Assembly: GCA_002007315.1 (NCBI GenBank)
Contig: LNZQ01000181.1
Span: forward strand, 1-42,966
DNA from: Epulopiscium sp. Nele67-Bin004
GTDB taxonomy: Bacteria > Bacillota_A > Clostridia > Lachnospirales > Cellulosilyticaceae
Direction of reading: 5' to 3'
Length of the DNA: 42,966 nucleotides
The translations under genes and the position numbers were made by a program. Under the pieces are notes generated by a model. It saw only the letters and a program-made list of their open reading frames with translations. It did not search any database and was not told the DNA's origin. Positions 7,588-14,883 of the stretch are shown in pieces (the stretch's first letter is position 1; every line of letters starts with the position of its first letter).

Positions 7588-8076
7588 ATGAAAATGGATT
7601 TGGGCACATCTGCTTTATTGGCACTGCTTTTGCTCGCAAATAAGTCAAAGCGAAATGACGAAGTTACACCGTTTGCCGAAGATAAAGATTATGTAAATAG
7701 CAGTGGAGTTATTTTGTCTATTGAGGACATCAAAAACTCTACTGTTATTTTGCCAGAATTATTTATTCCTATTTATGAACATGACTCGATTATTGATATA
7801 ACTTATAGAGCACTTAGAACGGAAAAAATTCCATTTGAAATTAGGGGCATCGGGCGAGAGGCTAGTATTTCTATGATAGATGGGTCTTTGCAAAATATCG
7901 CTAATGCATGGCTGTATGCTATTGATGGCGAGTTTCCTGTCGTTCCACCGGGGATATATTATCCAAAAGGCGGCGAAAAAATCCAATGGGTGTTCACGTC
8001 TTCTGAGGGACCAGTATTTAATTTGGATACAGATTATTTTACTAAAAAAATGAATAACTTAATAAATTTATCGTAA
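7588..8076 (+). CDS. Secreted DUF4430-like (transcobalamin-like) protein
   Basis: A 162-residue protein with an N-terminal hydrophobic segment (LGTSALLALLLLANKSKR). The C-terminal 85 residues follow the DUF4430 pattern: a thioester-domain-like helix start (DITYRAL), a strand around IDGSLQN, WLYAIDGEFP, and GGEKIQWVFTS near the end. DUF4430 domains resemble the C-terminal domain of transcobalamin/intrinsic factor and occur in exported ligand-binding or adhesive proteins. The presence of ECF S components nearby makes a role in vitamin capture conceivable, but this is only inference. Ends at a strong bidirectional terminator. Confidence 0.6.
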   Translation: MKMDLGTSALLALLLLANKSKRNDEVTPFAEDKDYVNSSGVILSIEDIKNSTVILPELFIPIYEHDSIIDITYRALRTEKIPFEIRGIGREASISMIDGSLQNIANAWLYAIDGEFPVVPPGIYYPKGGEKIQWVFTSSEGPVFNLDTDYFTKKMNNLINLS

Positions 8077-8079
8077 GCA

Positions 8080-8106
8080 AAAGGGGACGCCAGCTGACGT
8101 CCCTTT
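8080..8106. terminator. Bidirectional terminator between convergent genes
   Basis: GGGACG and CGTCCC form the core of a stem (8083-8103) flanked by A-rich sequence on the left and TTTCTTGTT on the right. It separates the plus-strand DUF4430-like gene from the minus-strand secreted protein gene. Confidence 0.7.
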
Positions 8107-8117
8107 CTTGTTGTTTC

Positions 8118-9497
8118 CTATTCAAACAATACTGTTTCACCTTGAATTATAACGCCTGCTACATCTTCAACATCAAACAAATTTACATCTCCCAATGTAT
8201 AATTAATTGAAAAACTTATAAAGTCACCTTCTCCAAATGACCCACTACTACCATTTTTAAATAATTCTTTTGTCGTCCCATCAATAAATAAAATTTCTAC
8301 CGAGTCTGGATGCTCTGTGTTATAATTATTATCTTCTTTTGTATGCGTTCCATAAATTGATAAATTTAGCGGCGAAAGTTGTACTTCCTTTATCTCCATA
8401 ACTGTATTGTTAGCGTTTGTAACTTGTAAGTTTCCTTCCACACTTACTGTCGGTGCCGAAATAGTTGGCATCACAAATTCAACCTCAGCTCTTTCATCAT
8501 TTACTATCACATACTCATGCGTATTTAATGTTACTCTAACATCTTCTAATGTATAATCCCCTAATACAAAAGTTTCACCTTTAAAGCCATCACCACTATT
8601 CCAAGATGATGCATATAACGGATACGGCTCCTCGTCTACTTGTAGAGTTATATATTGACTAATGTTATTATTTTCAGCCCTCTTTGTAATAATCCCTAAT
8701 ACATTTTCGCCATCATCATTTACAAAGTATTGAACTCTTTCTAATATACTGTGGTCTGAAAGCTGATAACCTAAGTTCATATCTGTATCAATTTCTTCAA
8801 TATTATTCCTAGTTATCAAGTTCTCCTCTGTAGTTTGCTCATATAAGCTATCCAAATCAATATCTATATCCTCTGATGAGCTATTATGATAACCCAATTC
8901 TGACACAGCTAACACAAAAGTTTCACCCAACAAATCTGCGTCTGGTGTATGCTCCGTATAGTTCATATGATATAACTTAGTCCCATCTTCTGACCTCTGT
9001 GTAAAATAACTGCTTGATGTATAGCTTTTAGTTGATACATTTGTGTAATCCCACAAAATATTTAATTCCTCTTCTGACAATATATCAAATATATCTACAT
9101 CTACCGCATTAACTAATTTTAACATTAACTTGGCAAGTTTATCTTCATGTGATGTATCTTGTTTTGTAAGGTTCACATTGTTAAATCCTGAACCTTCTTC
9201 AAACGTACTACCATCAAGTTTTTCAGTAGTTGCTGTTATTTGTACTTTGTTATCTATCACCAATGCCTCATTAACAGTAAATCTAACTCCTCCAAATTCC
9301 ACTGATTTATTTATTGATACTATGTAATCAGCAAGTTTTGGATAGTTTTCTGATAAACTAAGATGATTGTCTGATTGCATATGAATAAATGAAGTACTTG
9401 AGACAGTTGAAACAGGCTCGCTCTCCATGGCAAATAGAGCGGTGCTACCTATAGCTAATGTCATAACCATAGGTATTATTTTTGCAAATTTTTTCAT
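8118..9497 (-). CDS. Secreted DUF4179-like protein, copy A
   Basis: A 459-residue protein with a signal peptide (MKKFAKIIPMVMTLAIGSTALFA) and no further membrane segment. Residues about 55-100 (DYIVSINKSVEFGGVRFTVNEALV...QITATTEKLDG) resemble the start of DUF4179 domains, usually the extracellular part of anti-sigma-like proteins. The C-terminal part is beta-rich and ends with VEILFIDGTT and GETVLFE. The usual cytoplasmic anti-sigma part and transmembrane helix are absent, so it is free or wall-associated. A clear paralogue lies at 11477-12853. Strong AGGAGG before ATG. It lies downstream of two Rpn genes in the same orientation. Function unknown. Confidence 0.6.
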   Translation of the reverse strand: MKKFAKIIPMVMTLAIGSTALFAMESEPVSTVSSTSFIHMQSDNHLSLSENYPKLADYIVSINKSVEFGGVRFTVNEALVIDNKVQITATTEKLDGSTFEEGSGFNNVNLTKQDTSHEDKLAKLMLKLVNAVDVDIFDILSEEELNILWDYTNVSTKSYTSSSYFTQRSEDGTKLYHMNYTEHTPDADLLGETFVLAVSELGYHNSSSEDIDIDLDSLYEQTTEENLITRNNIEEIDTDMNLGYQLSDHSILERVQYFVNDDGENVLGIITKRAENNNISQYITLQVDEEPYPLYASSWNSGDGFKGETFVLGDYTLEDVRVTLNTHEYVIVNDERAEVEFVMPTISAPTVSVEGNLQVTNANNTVMEIKEVQLSPLNLSIYGTHTKEDNNYNTEHPDSVEILFIDGTTKELFKNGSSGSFGEGDFISFSINYTLGDVNLFDVEDVAGVIIQGETVLFE

Positions 9498-9526
9498 AAA
9501 ATTTTCCTCCTATCTATGATAATTAT

Positions 9527-9555
9527 ATTATAGCCTATTAGGTAGCCCCTGCATA
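9527..9555 (-). promoter_or_regulatory. Candidate promoter of secreted protein A
   Basis: On the minus strand TATAAT (9527-9532) lies 30 bases before the start codon. No consensus -35 is present. The corresponding region of the paralogue (12907-12944) aligns without gaps, with TATACT in the same place and GG-AATT at the same distance, which supports a conserved, possibly activator-dependent promoter. Confidence 0.4.
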
Positions 9556-9584
9556 CTGGCAATTTTTACTAAATTTTATTATTA

Positions 9585-10451
9585 TTAAGATAATTCGCTA
9601 ATTATTTTTTCAACTGTATCAAGCGGCACTGCTAAGTCATCTGCTATTTCTTGAGCTGTCATTTTTAGGCGTGTGTATAACAGCTCCACTTTACCTTTTA
9701 TTTCTCCTCTTGCCTCGCCACGTTTCTCTCCACGCTTTTCACCCTCGGCAACTGCTGATTTTAATACTGACTTTGCTATTCTCGTTTCTTTTAGGTGATA
9801 TTCATACGCTTTCTTTTCTTTTGCTGTCATTTGTAAAATATCAAGCTTTTCTTGCACTTTATCCATGTGTTTTGCCTTATTTGTTGTTGGTACTTTACTA
9901 TTTTTGAATATATACATCCATTCGTCAAGTGGCGTTTCTATTATGTCTTTAAATCGCTCCACATTTATTAAATAATATTCTGGGAATACATCTCGTTTTA
10001 GTTTTAGTGGTTGAGGGTTTTTCTTGTCGCCTATATCCTCAAATGCAACTTTTCCTTTATACACATACCCGTTACCTCTGCCCAAGTTAAAATACAATAT
10101 GCTTATAGATATCACTTTTGTTATATTCCCATACGGGTCTGATGAATCCAAACTATCGGCTATAATTTTTGATGTTTCCCATAATATTCTCTCCAAATAA
10201 TCATCTTCTCGGTTATATTGGATTTCTATAACCATTTGCGTTCCGCTTGTGTCTTTTGCTATAAGGTCAACCCTATTTAGTTTTCCACCAATTCGATCTT
10301 TGTCGCTCTCGCTTTCCAAAATTTCTACTATCGTTACTTCATATCCAAGCAACGCTTCTAAAAAGCTTTCCAGTATGTCGAAGTTTGCTCGCTGTCTTAA
10401 AATATATTTCATCGCATAATCAAATGATATTATTTCTCGTCCTGTTCCCAT
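9585..10451 (-). CDS. Rpn family PD-(D/E)XK nuclease, copy 1
   Basis: A 288-residue Rpn-family protein (recombination-promoting nuclease/putative transposase, PDDEXK_2). Candidate catalytic residues are Asp62 (RVDLIAKD), Glu76 and Gln78 (VIEIQYN). The C-terminal helix holds five tetrapeptide units GEKR-GEKR-GEAR-GEIK-GKVE (residues about 237-256), then a tail with MTAQEIADDLAVPLDTVEK resembling a helix-turn-helix. In E. coli such genes encode a toxic long form and an internally started short C-terminal antitoxin, acting against phage. Met196, preceded by AAGG at eight bases (ATG 9864-9866), is a candidate internal start. Starts 26 bases after copy 2. GCGAGGG is the ribosome binding site. Confidence 0.88.
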   Translation of the reverse strand: MGTGREIISFDYAMKYILRQRANFDILESFLEALLGYEVTIVEILESESDKDRIGGKLNRVDLIAKDTSGTQMVIEIQYNREDDYLERILWETSKIIADSLDSSDPYGNITKVISISILYFNLGRGNGYVYKGKVAFEDIGDKKNPQPLKLKRDVFPEYYLINVERFKDIIETPLDEWMYIFKNSKVPTTNKAKHMDKVQEKLDILQMTAKEKKAYEYHLKETRIAKSVLKSAVAEGEKRGEKRGEARGEIKGKVELLYTRLKMTAQEIADDLAVPLDTVEKIISELS

Positions 10452-10477
10452 TTTGTTTCCCTCGCTTTCTGTTATAG

Positions 10478-11353
10478 CTAAAATTGGCTTATTATTTGTT
10501 CAACCGTATCAAGTGGCACTGCTAAGTCATCTGCTATTTCTTGTGGTGTCATTTTTAGTCGTGTATATAAAGTTTTAACTTCACCTTTTATCTCACCTTC
10601 GACTAGCCCCTCTGCTTTTCCTCTTGCCTCACCACGCTTCTCACCCTCTGCTACTGCTGACTTTAACACCGACTTTGCTATTCTCGTTTCTTTTAGGTGA
10701 TATTCATATGCTTTCTTTTCTTTTGCTGTCATTTGCAAAATATCAAGCTTTTCTTGCACTTTATCCATGTGTTTTGCCTTGTTTGTTGTTGGCACTTTAC
10801 TATTTTTAAATATATACATCCATTCGTCAAGTGGCGTTTCTATTATGTCTTTAAATCGCTCCACATTTATTAAATAATATTCTGGGAATACATCTCTTTT
10901 TAGTTTAAGTGGTTGAGGGTTTTTCTTGTCGCCTATATCCTCAAACGCAACTTTCCCTTTATACACATACCCGTTACCTCTGCCCAAGTTGAAATACAAT
11001 ATGCTTATAGATATCACTTTTGTTATATTCCCATACGGGTCTGATGAGTCCAAACTATCGGCTATAATTTTTGATGTTTCCCATAATATTCTCTCCAAAT
11101 AATCATCTTCTCGGTTATATTGGATTTCTATAACCATTTGCGTTCCGCTTGTGTCTTTTGCTATGAGGTCAACTCTATTTAGTTTTCCACCAATTCGGTC
11201 TTTGTCGCTTTCACTTTCCAAAATTTCTACTATCGTTACTTCATATCCAAGTAACGCCTCTAAAAAACTTTCCAGTATATCGAAGTTTGCTCGCTGTCTT
11301 AAAATATATTTCATCGCATAGTCAAATGATATTATTTCTCGTCCTGTTCCCAT
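10478..11353 (-). CDS. Rpn family PD-(D/E)XK nuclease, copy 2
   Basis: A 291-residue Rpn protein, first gene of its pair. Residues 1 to about 242 are identical by eye to copy 1, including Asp62, Glu76, Gln78 and the candidate internal start Met196. It differs in the repeat helix, with six units GEKR-GEAR-GKAE-GLVE-GEIK-GEVK, and in the tail (TLYTRLKMTPQEIADD...VEQIISQF). The near-identity of the nuclease part against the variable repeat is what is expected of Rpn loci under selection at the C-terminus. Transcribed from the promoter at 11381-11409 and probably co-transcribed with copy 1. Confidence 0.88.
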   Translation of the reverse strand: MGTGREIISFDYAMKYILRQRANFDILESFLEALLGYEVTIVEILESESDKDRIGGKLNRVDLIAKDTSGTQMVIEIQYNREDDYLERILWETSKIIADSLDSSDPYGNITKVISISILYFNLGRGNGYVYKGKVAFEDIGDKKNPQPLKLKRDVFPEYYLINVERFKDIIETPLDEWMYIFKNSKVPTTNKAKHMDKVQEKLDILQMTAKEKKAYEYHLKETRIAKSVLKSAVAEGEKRGEARGKAEGLVEGEIKGEVKTLYTRLKMTPQEIADDLAVPLDTVEQIISQF

Positions 11354-11380
11354 CTTGATTCCCTCGCTTTCTATGCCTTT

Positions 11381-11409
11381 ATTTTAGCAAAAAATTTATA
11401 ATTGTACAA
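11381..11409 (-). promoter_or_regulatory. Promoter of the copy 2/copy 1 Rpn pair
   Basis: On the minus strand TTGTAC (11404-11409), 17 bases, TAAAAT (11381-11386), about 25 bases before the start codon. The same arrangement with TTGTAG and the same -10 stands before copy 4, with a closely similar spacer, so the promoter was duplicated with the genes. Confidence 0.6.
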
Positions 11410-11419
11410 TAATAAACAC

Positions 11420-11468
11420 AAAAAAGCCTTTGGCAATTAGCAACTATATCACTAAATATACCAAAAGC
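11420..11468 (-). terminator. Terminator after secreted protein B
   Basis: GCTTTTGG (11461-11468, minus strand) pairs with CCAAAGGC (11426-11433) with one G-U pair, followed by six T residues (11420-11425). It lies just past the stop of copy B and before the promoter of the next Rpn pair. Confidence 0.65.
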
Positions 11469-11476
11469 ATCTATTT

Positions 11477-12853
11477 TTAAAATAGTACTGTTTCACCTTG
11501 AACTGTTAAACCTGCTATATTTTCAACCTCAAATATTTTTGAAAAATCCTCAAATCTATATGTTGTTGAAAACCGTACAAAGTCACCTCCTGAAATTGAC
11601 AAACTTTCACCTTTTTTACGTACCACTTCAGTTGTCCCATCAGCAAACAAAACTTCTATCGTATCAGGGTATTCCCCCGTGTAATCAACTAGTTCTTTTG
11701 TATAAGAACCTGCCACTGTTAAATCTAATGCTGAAAGTTTTATTGACTTTATATCAATTGTTGTTTCATTTGAATTTGTAATTTGCAAGCTTACATCTGT
11801 GCTTACAACTGGTGCAGAAATAGTTGGCATAACAAATTCAATCTCAGCTGACTCATCATTTATAATGATATACCCTGAACTAGTTAATACCAATCGCACC
11901 TCTTCAAGTGTATGCTCACCCAAATTGTAGCTCTCCAACCAAATTCCGTCTGATAACCAATTTGCCTCGCCATAAACATGTTGATTATCACCTACTTGCA
12001 CACCAAAGCTTTGATACAGAACGCTATCATTTGACGTAGTTGTAATAAAGTCTACAATGTTTTCGCCATCTTCATTTGTGTAATATTGAACTCTGTCCAA
12101 TACAATATTATCTGCAAGTTGATAACCTAAATTCATATCTATATCTTCCCAGTTATCCATAGTGATAATATACTCATCTTTATTTTGTTCGTATAGGTCA
12201 ACCAAATCAACCTCAATATCTTCTGATACATTCGCATGATAGCCTAACCCGCCTAATGATACGAAAAAGTTTTCACCTTTAAAATTGGTATCAGGTGCAT
12301 ATTCTGTTCTTATTATATGGTGTAGTTTAGCACCGTCTGATGAAACATATGAATGAAACCCTCTTCCTTCTGTGGAATCATCTTCCATAGCCTCTCCTAA
12401 ATAAGCTATCAAAACTTCCACTTCATCTTCTGATAACACATCATATATGCTACCATCTACCGAATTCATTAATTTTGCAATTGATTGTGCAAACTTTCCT
12501 TCATCAGATAAAACTCTATTAAGACTAATTGTTTTAAAACCTGCTGTTTCTTCAAATTTACTTCCATCTATTTTTTCCGAAGTTGCTGTTATTTGAACCA
12601 TATCACCTATTAATAATGCTTCACCTAACGTAAATCTAACTTCACCAAATTCCACAGACTTATTTATTGATACTATATAATCTGCAAGTTGTGGGTATTG
12701 CCCTGATAAACTATATTGATCAGCTTCTTGCGAATATGTATTCGCAGTTACAATTGATTCGCCAAAACCGAAAACAGCTTCTGTTGCAAATAAAGTTGTA
12801 CTGCTTACTGCTAATGTCATTAACATAGGTATTACCTTTGAGAATTTTTTCAT
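11477..12853 (-). CDS. Secreted DUF4179-like protein, copy B
   Basis: A 458-residue paralogue of the protein at 8118-9497. It shares the signal peptide (MKKFSKVIPMLMTLAVSSTTLFA), LADYIVSINKSVEFG near residue 55, QITAT-EK-DGS-FEE, the central MNLGYQL, EFVMPTISAP and the end VQGETVLF. Between these blocks the two sequences differ considerably, so the duplication is old or fast-evolving, unlike the near-identical Rpn genes beside it. No membrane anchor beyond the signal peptide. Preceded by AGGAGG. It lies 156 bases downstream of Rpn copy 3 with a hairpin between them. Function unknown. Confidence 0.6.
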   Translation of the reverse strand: MKKFSKVIPMLMTLAVSSTTLFATEAVFGFGESIVTANTYSQEADQYSLSGQYPQLADYIVSINKSVEFGEVRFTLGEALLIGDMVQITATSEKIDGSKFEETAGFKTISLNRVLSDEGKFAQSIAKLMNSVDGSIYDVLSEDEVEVLIAYLGEAMEDDSTEGRGFHSYVSSDGAKLHHIIRTEYAPDTNFKGENFFVSLGGLGYHANVSEDIEVDLVDLYEQNKDEYIITMDNWEDIDMNLGYQLADNIVLDRVQYYTNEDGENIVDFITTTSNDSVLYQSFGVQVGDNQHVYGEANWLSDGIWLESYNLGEHTLEEVRLVLTSSGYIIINDESAEIEFVMPTISAPVVSTDVSLQITNSNETTIDIKSIKLSALDLTVAGSYTKELVDYTGEYPDTIEVLFADGTTEVVRKKGESLSISGGDFVRFSTTYRFEDFSKIFEVENIAGLTVQGETVLF

Positions 12854-12906
12854 AAATTTTTGTCCTCCTATGTGTTTGTATGTGTGTTAATTATTTAACT
12901 AAAACT

Positions 12907-12935
12907 AGTATACCATACAAGGGGCTGTCCGTACA
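12907..12935 (-). promoter_or_regulatory. Candidate promoter of secreted protein B
   Basis: On the minus strand TATACT (12907-12912). The upstream region carries CTGT-CCGTAC-ACAG (12925-12938), a small inverted repeat where a -35 would be expected. The spacing from TATACT to GG-AATT equals that upstream of copy A. Confidence 0.4.
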
Positions 12936-12972
12936 CAGGTAATTGTTGTAAAATGTCGTTTTTTAGACTAGA

Positions 12973-13005
12973 ATAATCCCCCATAATATATTTACAGGGG
13001 ATTAT
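12973..13005. other. Hairpin between Rpn copy 3 and secreted protein B
   Basis: ATAATCCCC (12973-12981) and GGGGATTAT (12997-13005) form a perfect nine-pair stem with a 15-base loop, four bases past the stop of Rpn copy 3. Neither strand has a T-tract after it, so it may be a transcript 3' end or processing/attenuation site rather than a strong terminator. Confidence 0.55.
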
Positions 13006-13009
13006 CTTA

Positions 13010-13861
13010 CTATAATTCGCTTATTATTTGTTCAACTGTATCAAGTGATACTGCTAAGTCATCTGCTATTTCTTGGGCTGTCATTTTTAGGCGTGTATAT
13101 AAAGTTTTAACTTCACCTTTTATTTCGCCTCTTGCCTCACCACGCTTTTCACCTTCGGCAACTGCTGATTTTAATACCGACTTCGCTATTCTCGTTTCTT
13201 TTAAGTGATATTCATATGCTTTCTTTTCTTTTGCCGTCATTTGCAAAATATCAAGCTTTTCTTGCACTTTATCCATGTGTTTTGCCTTGTTTGTTGTTGG
13301 TACTTTACTATTTTTGAATATATATACCCATTCGTCAAGTGGCGTTTCTATTATGTCTTTAAATCGCTCCACGTTTATTAAATAATATTCGGGGAATACG
13401 TCTCTTTTTAGTTTAAGTGGCTGTGGGTTTTTCTTATCTCCTATATCCTCAAATGCAACTTTCCCTTTATACACATACCCATTACCTCTACCTAAGTTGA
13501 AATATAGTATGCTTATAGATATAACTTTTGTTATATTCCCATATGGGTCTGACGAATCCAAACTATCAGCTAGGATTTTTGATGTTTCCCACAATATTCT
13601 CTCCAAATAATCATCCTCTCGGTTATATTGAATTTCTATAACCATTTGTATTCCGTTTGTATCTTTTGCTATAAGGTCAACCCTGTTTAGCTTTCCACCA
13701 ATTCGGTCCTTGTCGCTCTCGCTTTCCAAAATTTCCACTATTATAACTTCATATCCAAGTAACGCCTCCAAAAAGCTTTCTAATATATCGAAGTTCACTC
13801 TCTGTCTTAAAATATATTTCATTGCATAGTCAAATGATATTATTTCTCGTCCTGTTCCCAT
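13010..13861 (-). CDS. Rpn family PD-(D/E)XK nuclease, copy 3
   Basis: A 283-residue Rpn protein, second gene of the right pair and the shortest of the four. The nuclease part shares EVIIV near residue 40, DT-GIQM near 70 and EWVYIF near 178 with copy 4 rather than with copies 1 and 2. Asp62, Glu76 and Gln78 are retained. The repeat helix has only four units, GEKR-GEAR-GEIK-GEVK, and the tail ends VSLDTVEQIISEL. Private changes include Val for Ala at residue 22 and Leu at KILADS. It starts 25 bases after copy 4 with the same GCGAGGG ribosome binding site. Confidence 0.88.
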   Translation of the reverse strand: MGTGREIISFDYAMKYILRQRVNFDILESFLEALLGYEVIIVEILESESDKDRIGGKLNRVDLIAKDTNGIQMVIEIQYNREDDYLERILWETSKILADSLDSSDPYGNITKVISISILYFNLGRGNGYVYKGKVAFEDIGDKKNPQPLKLKRDVFPEYYLINVERFKDIIETPLDEWVYIFKNSKVPTTNKAKHMDKVQEKLDILQMTAKEKKAYEYHLKETRIAKSVLKSAVAEGEKRGEARGEIKGEVKTLYTRLKMTAQEIADDLAVSLDTVEQIISEL

Positions 13862-13886
13862 CTTATTCCCTCGCTTTCTGTTATAG

Positions 13887-14786
13887 TTAAAATTGGCTTA
13901 TTATTTGTTCAACCGTATCAAGTGGCACTGATAAATCATCTGCTATTTCTTGTGCCGTCATTTTTAGACGTGTATATAACAGTTCTACTTTACCTTTTAT
14001 TTCACCTATCTGTTGACCTTCTGCTAATCCCTCTGCTTTTCCTCTTGCCTCACCACGCTTCTCTCCACGCTTTTCACCCTCGGCAACTGCTGATTTTAAT
14101 ACCGACTTCGCTATTCTCGTTTCTTTTAAGTGATATTCATATGCTTTCTTTTCTTTTGCCGTCATTTGCAAAATATCAAGCTTTTCTTGCACTTTATCCA
14201 TGTGTTTTGCCTTGTTTGTTGCTGGCACTTTGCTATTTTTGAATATATATACCCATTCATCAAGTGGCGTTTCTATTATGTCTTTAAATCGCTCCACATT
14301 TATTAAATAATATTCTGGGAATACATCTCTTTTTAGTTTAAGTGGTTGCGGGTTTTTCTTGTCGCCTATATCCTCAAACGCAACTTTCCCTTTATACACA
14401 TACCCGTTACCTCTGCCTAAGTTGAAATATAGTATGCTTATAGATATAACTTTTGTTATATTCCCATATGGGTCTGACGAGTCCAAACTATCGGCTATGA
14501 TTTTTGATGTTTCCCACAATATTCTCTCCAAATAATCATCTTCTCGGTTGTATTGTATTTCTATAACCATTTGAATTCCATCTGTATCTTTTGCTATAAG
14601 GTCAACCCTGTTTAGTTTCCCACCAATTCGGTCTTTGTCGCTCTCGCTTTCCAAAATTTCCACTATTATAACTTCATATCCAAGTAACGCTTCTAAAAAA
14701 CTTTCCAGTATGTCGAAGTTTGCTCGTTGTCTTAAAATATATTTCATCGCATAATCAAATGATATTATTTCTCGTCCTGTTCCCAT
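13887..14786 (-). CDS. Rpn family PD-(D/E)XK nuclease, copy 4
   Basis: A 299-residue Rpn protein, first gene of the right pair and the longest. Its nuclease part matches copy 3 at most variable positions, with DTDGIQM and VPATNK as private changes. The repeat helix has eight units: GEKR-GEKR-GEAR-GKAE-GLAE-GQQI-GEIK-GKVE. The tail LLYTRLKM resembles copy 1, while the end VEQIISQF equals copy 2. The gene is thus a mosaic. Transcribed from the promoter at 14814-14842, which directly abuts the terminator of the upstream SDR gene. Role as for copy 1. Confidence 0.88.
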   Translation of the reverse strand: MGTGREIISFDYAMKYILRQRANFDILESFLEALLGYEVIIVEILESESDKDRIGGKLNRVDLIAKDTDGIQMVIEIQYNREDDYLERILWETSKIIADSLDSSDPYGNITKVISISILYFNLGRGNGYVYKGKVAFEDIGDKKNPQPLKLKRDVFPEYYLINVERFKDIIETPLDEWVYIFKNSKVPATNKAKHMDKVQEKLDILQMTAKEKKAYEYHLKETRIAKSVLKSAVAEGEKRGEKRGEARGKAEGLAEGQQIGEIKGKVELLYTRLKMTAQEIADDLSVPLDTVEQIISQF

Positions 14787-14813
14787 TTTATTTCCCTCGC
14801 TTTCTATAGCTAT

Positions 14814-14842
14814 ATTTTAGCAATAAATTTATAATTCTACAA
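14814..14842 (-). promoter_or_regulatory. Promoter of the copy 4/copy 3 Rpn pair
   Basis: On the minus strand TTGTAG (14837-14842), 17 bases, TAAAAT (14814-14819). It is nearly identical to the promoter before copy 2. The site lies between the SDR terminator and Rpn copy 4. Confidence 0.6.
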
Positions 14843-14843
14843 C

Positions 14844-14874
14844 AAAAAAAGAGAACATTACTCTCAATGTTCTC
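14844..14874 (-). terminator. Terminator of the SDR gene
   Basis: GAGAACATT (14851-14859) and AATGTTCTC (14866-14874) form a perfect nine-pair stem with a six-base loop, followed on the minus strand by seven T residues (14844-14850). Confidence 0.85.
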
Positions 14875-14883
14875 TCGCTATTA

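Larger units (their letters stand above)
9585..11409 (-). repeat. Rpn tandem pair, left copy of the duplicated block
   Basis: Two near-identical Rpn genes plus the promoter in front of them. The same arrangement, including promoter sequence and the short spacer between the genes, recurs at 13010-14842 in the same orientation. Downstream of each pair lies one secreted DUF4179-like paralogue. Confidence 0.85.
13010..14842 (-). repeat. Rpn tandem pair, right copy of the duplicated block
   Basis: Direct repeat of the block at 9585-11409: promoter, Rpn gene, short spacer, Rpn gene. The members of this pair resemble each other in the nuclease part more than they resemble the left pair, pointing to local homogenisation. 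Confidence 0.85.

Noticed and set aside
9585..14786. Rpn genes as a transposon with terminal repeats and target-site duplications
   Set aside because: No inverted ends or flanking direct repeats were found at the block borders; the layout fits segmental duplication and gene conversion better.
9585..14842. CRISPR array
   Set aside because: The regular repeats here are whole genes and coding tetrapeptide repeats; no short repeat-spacer series exists anywhere in the window.
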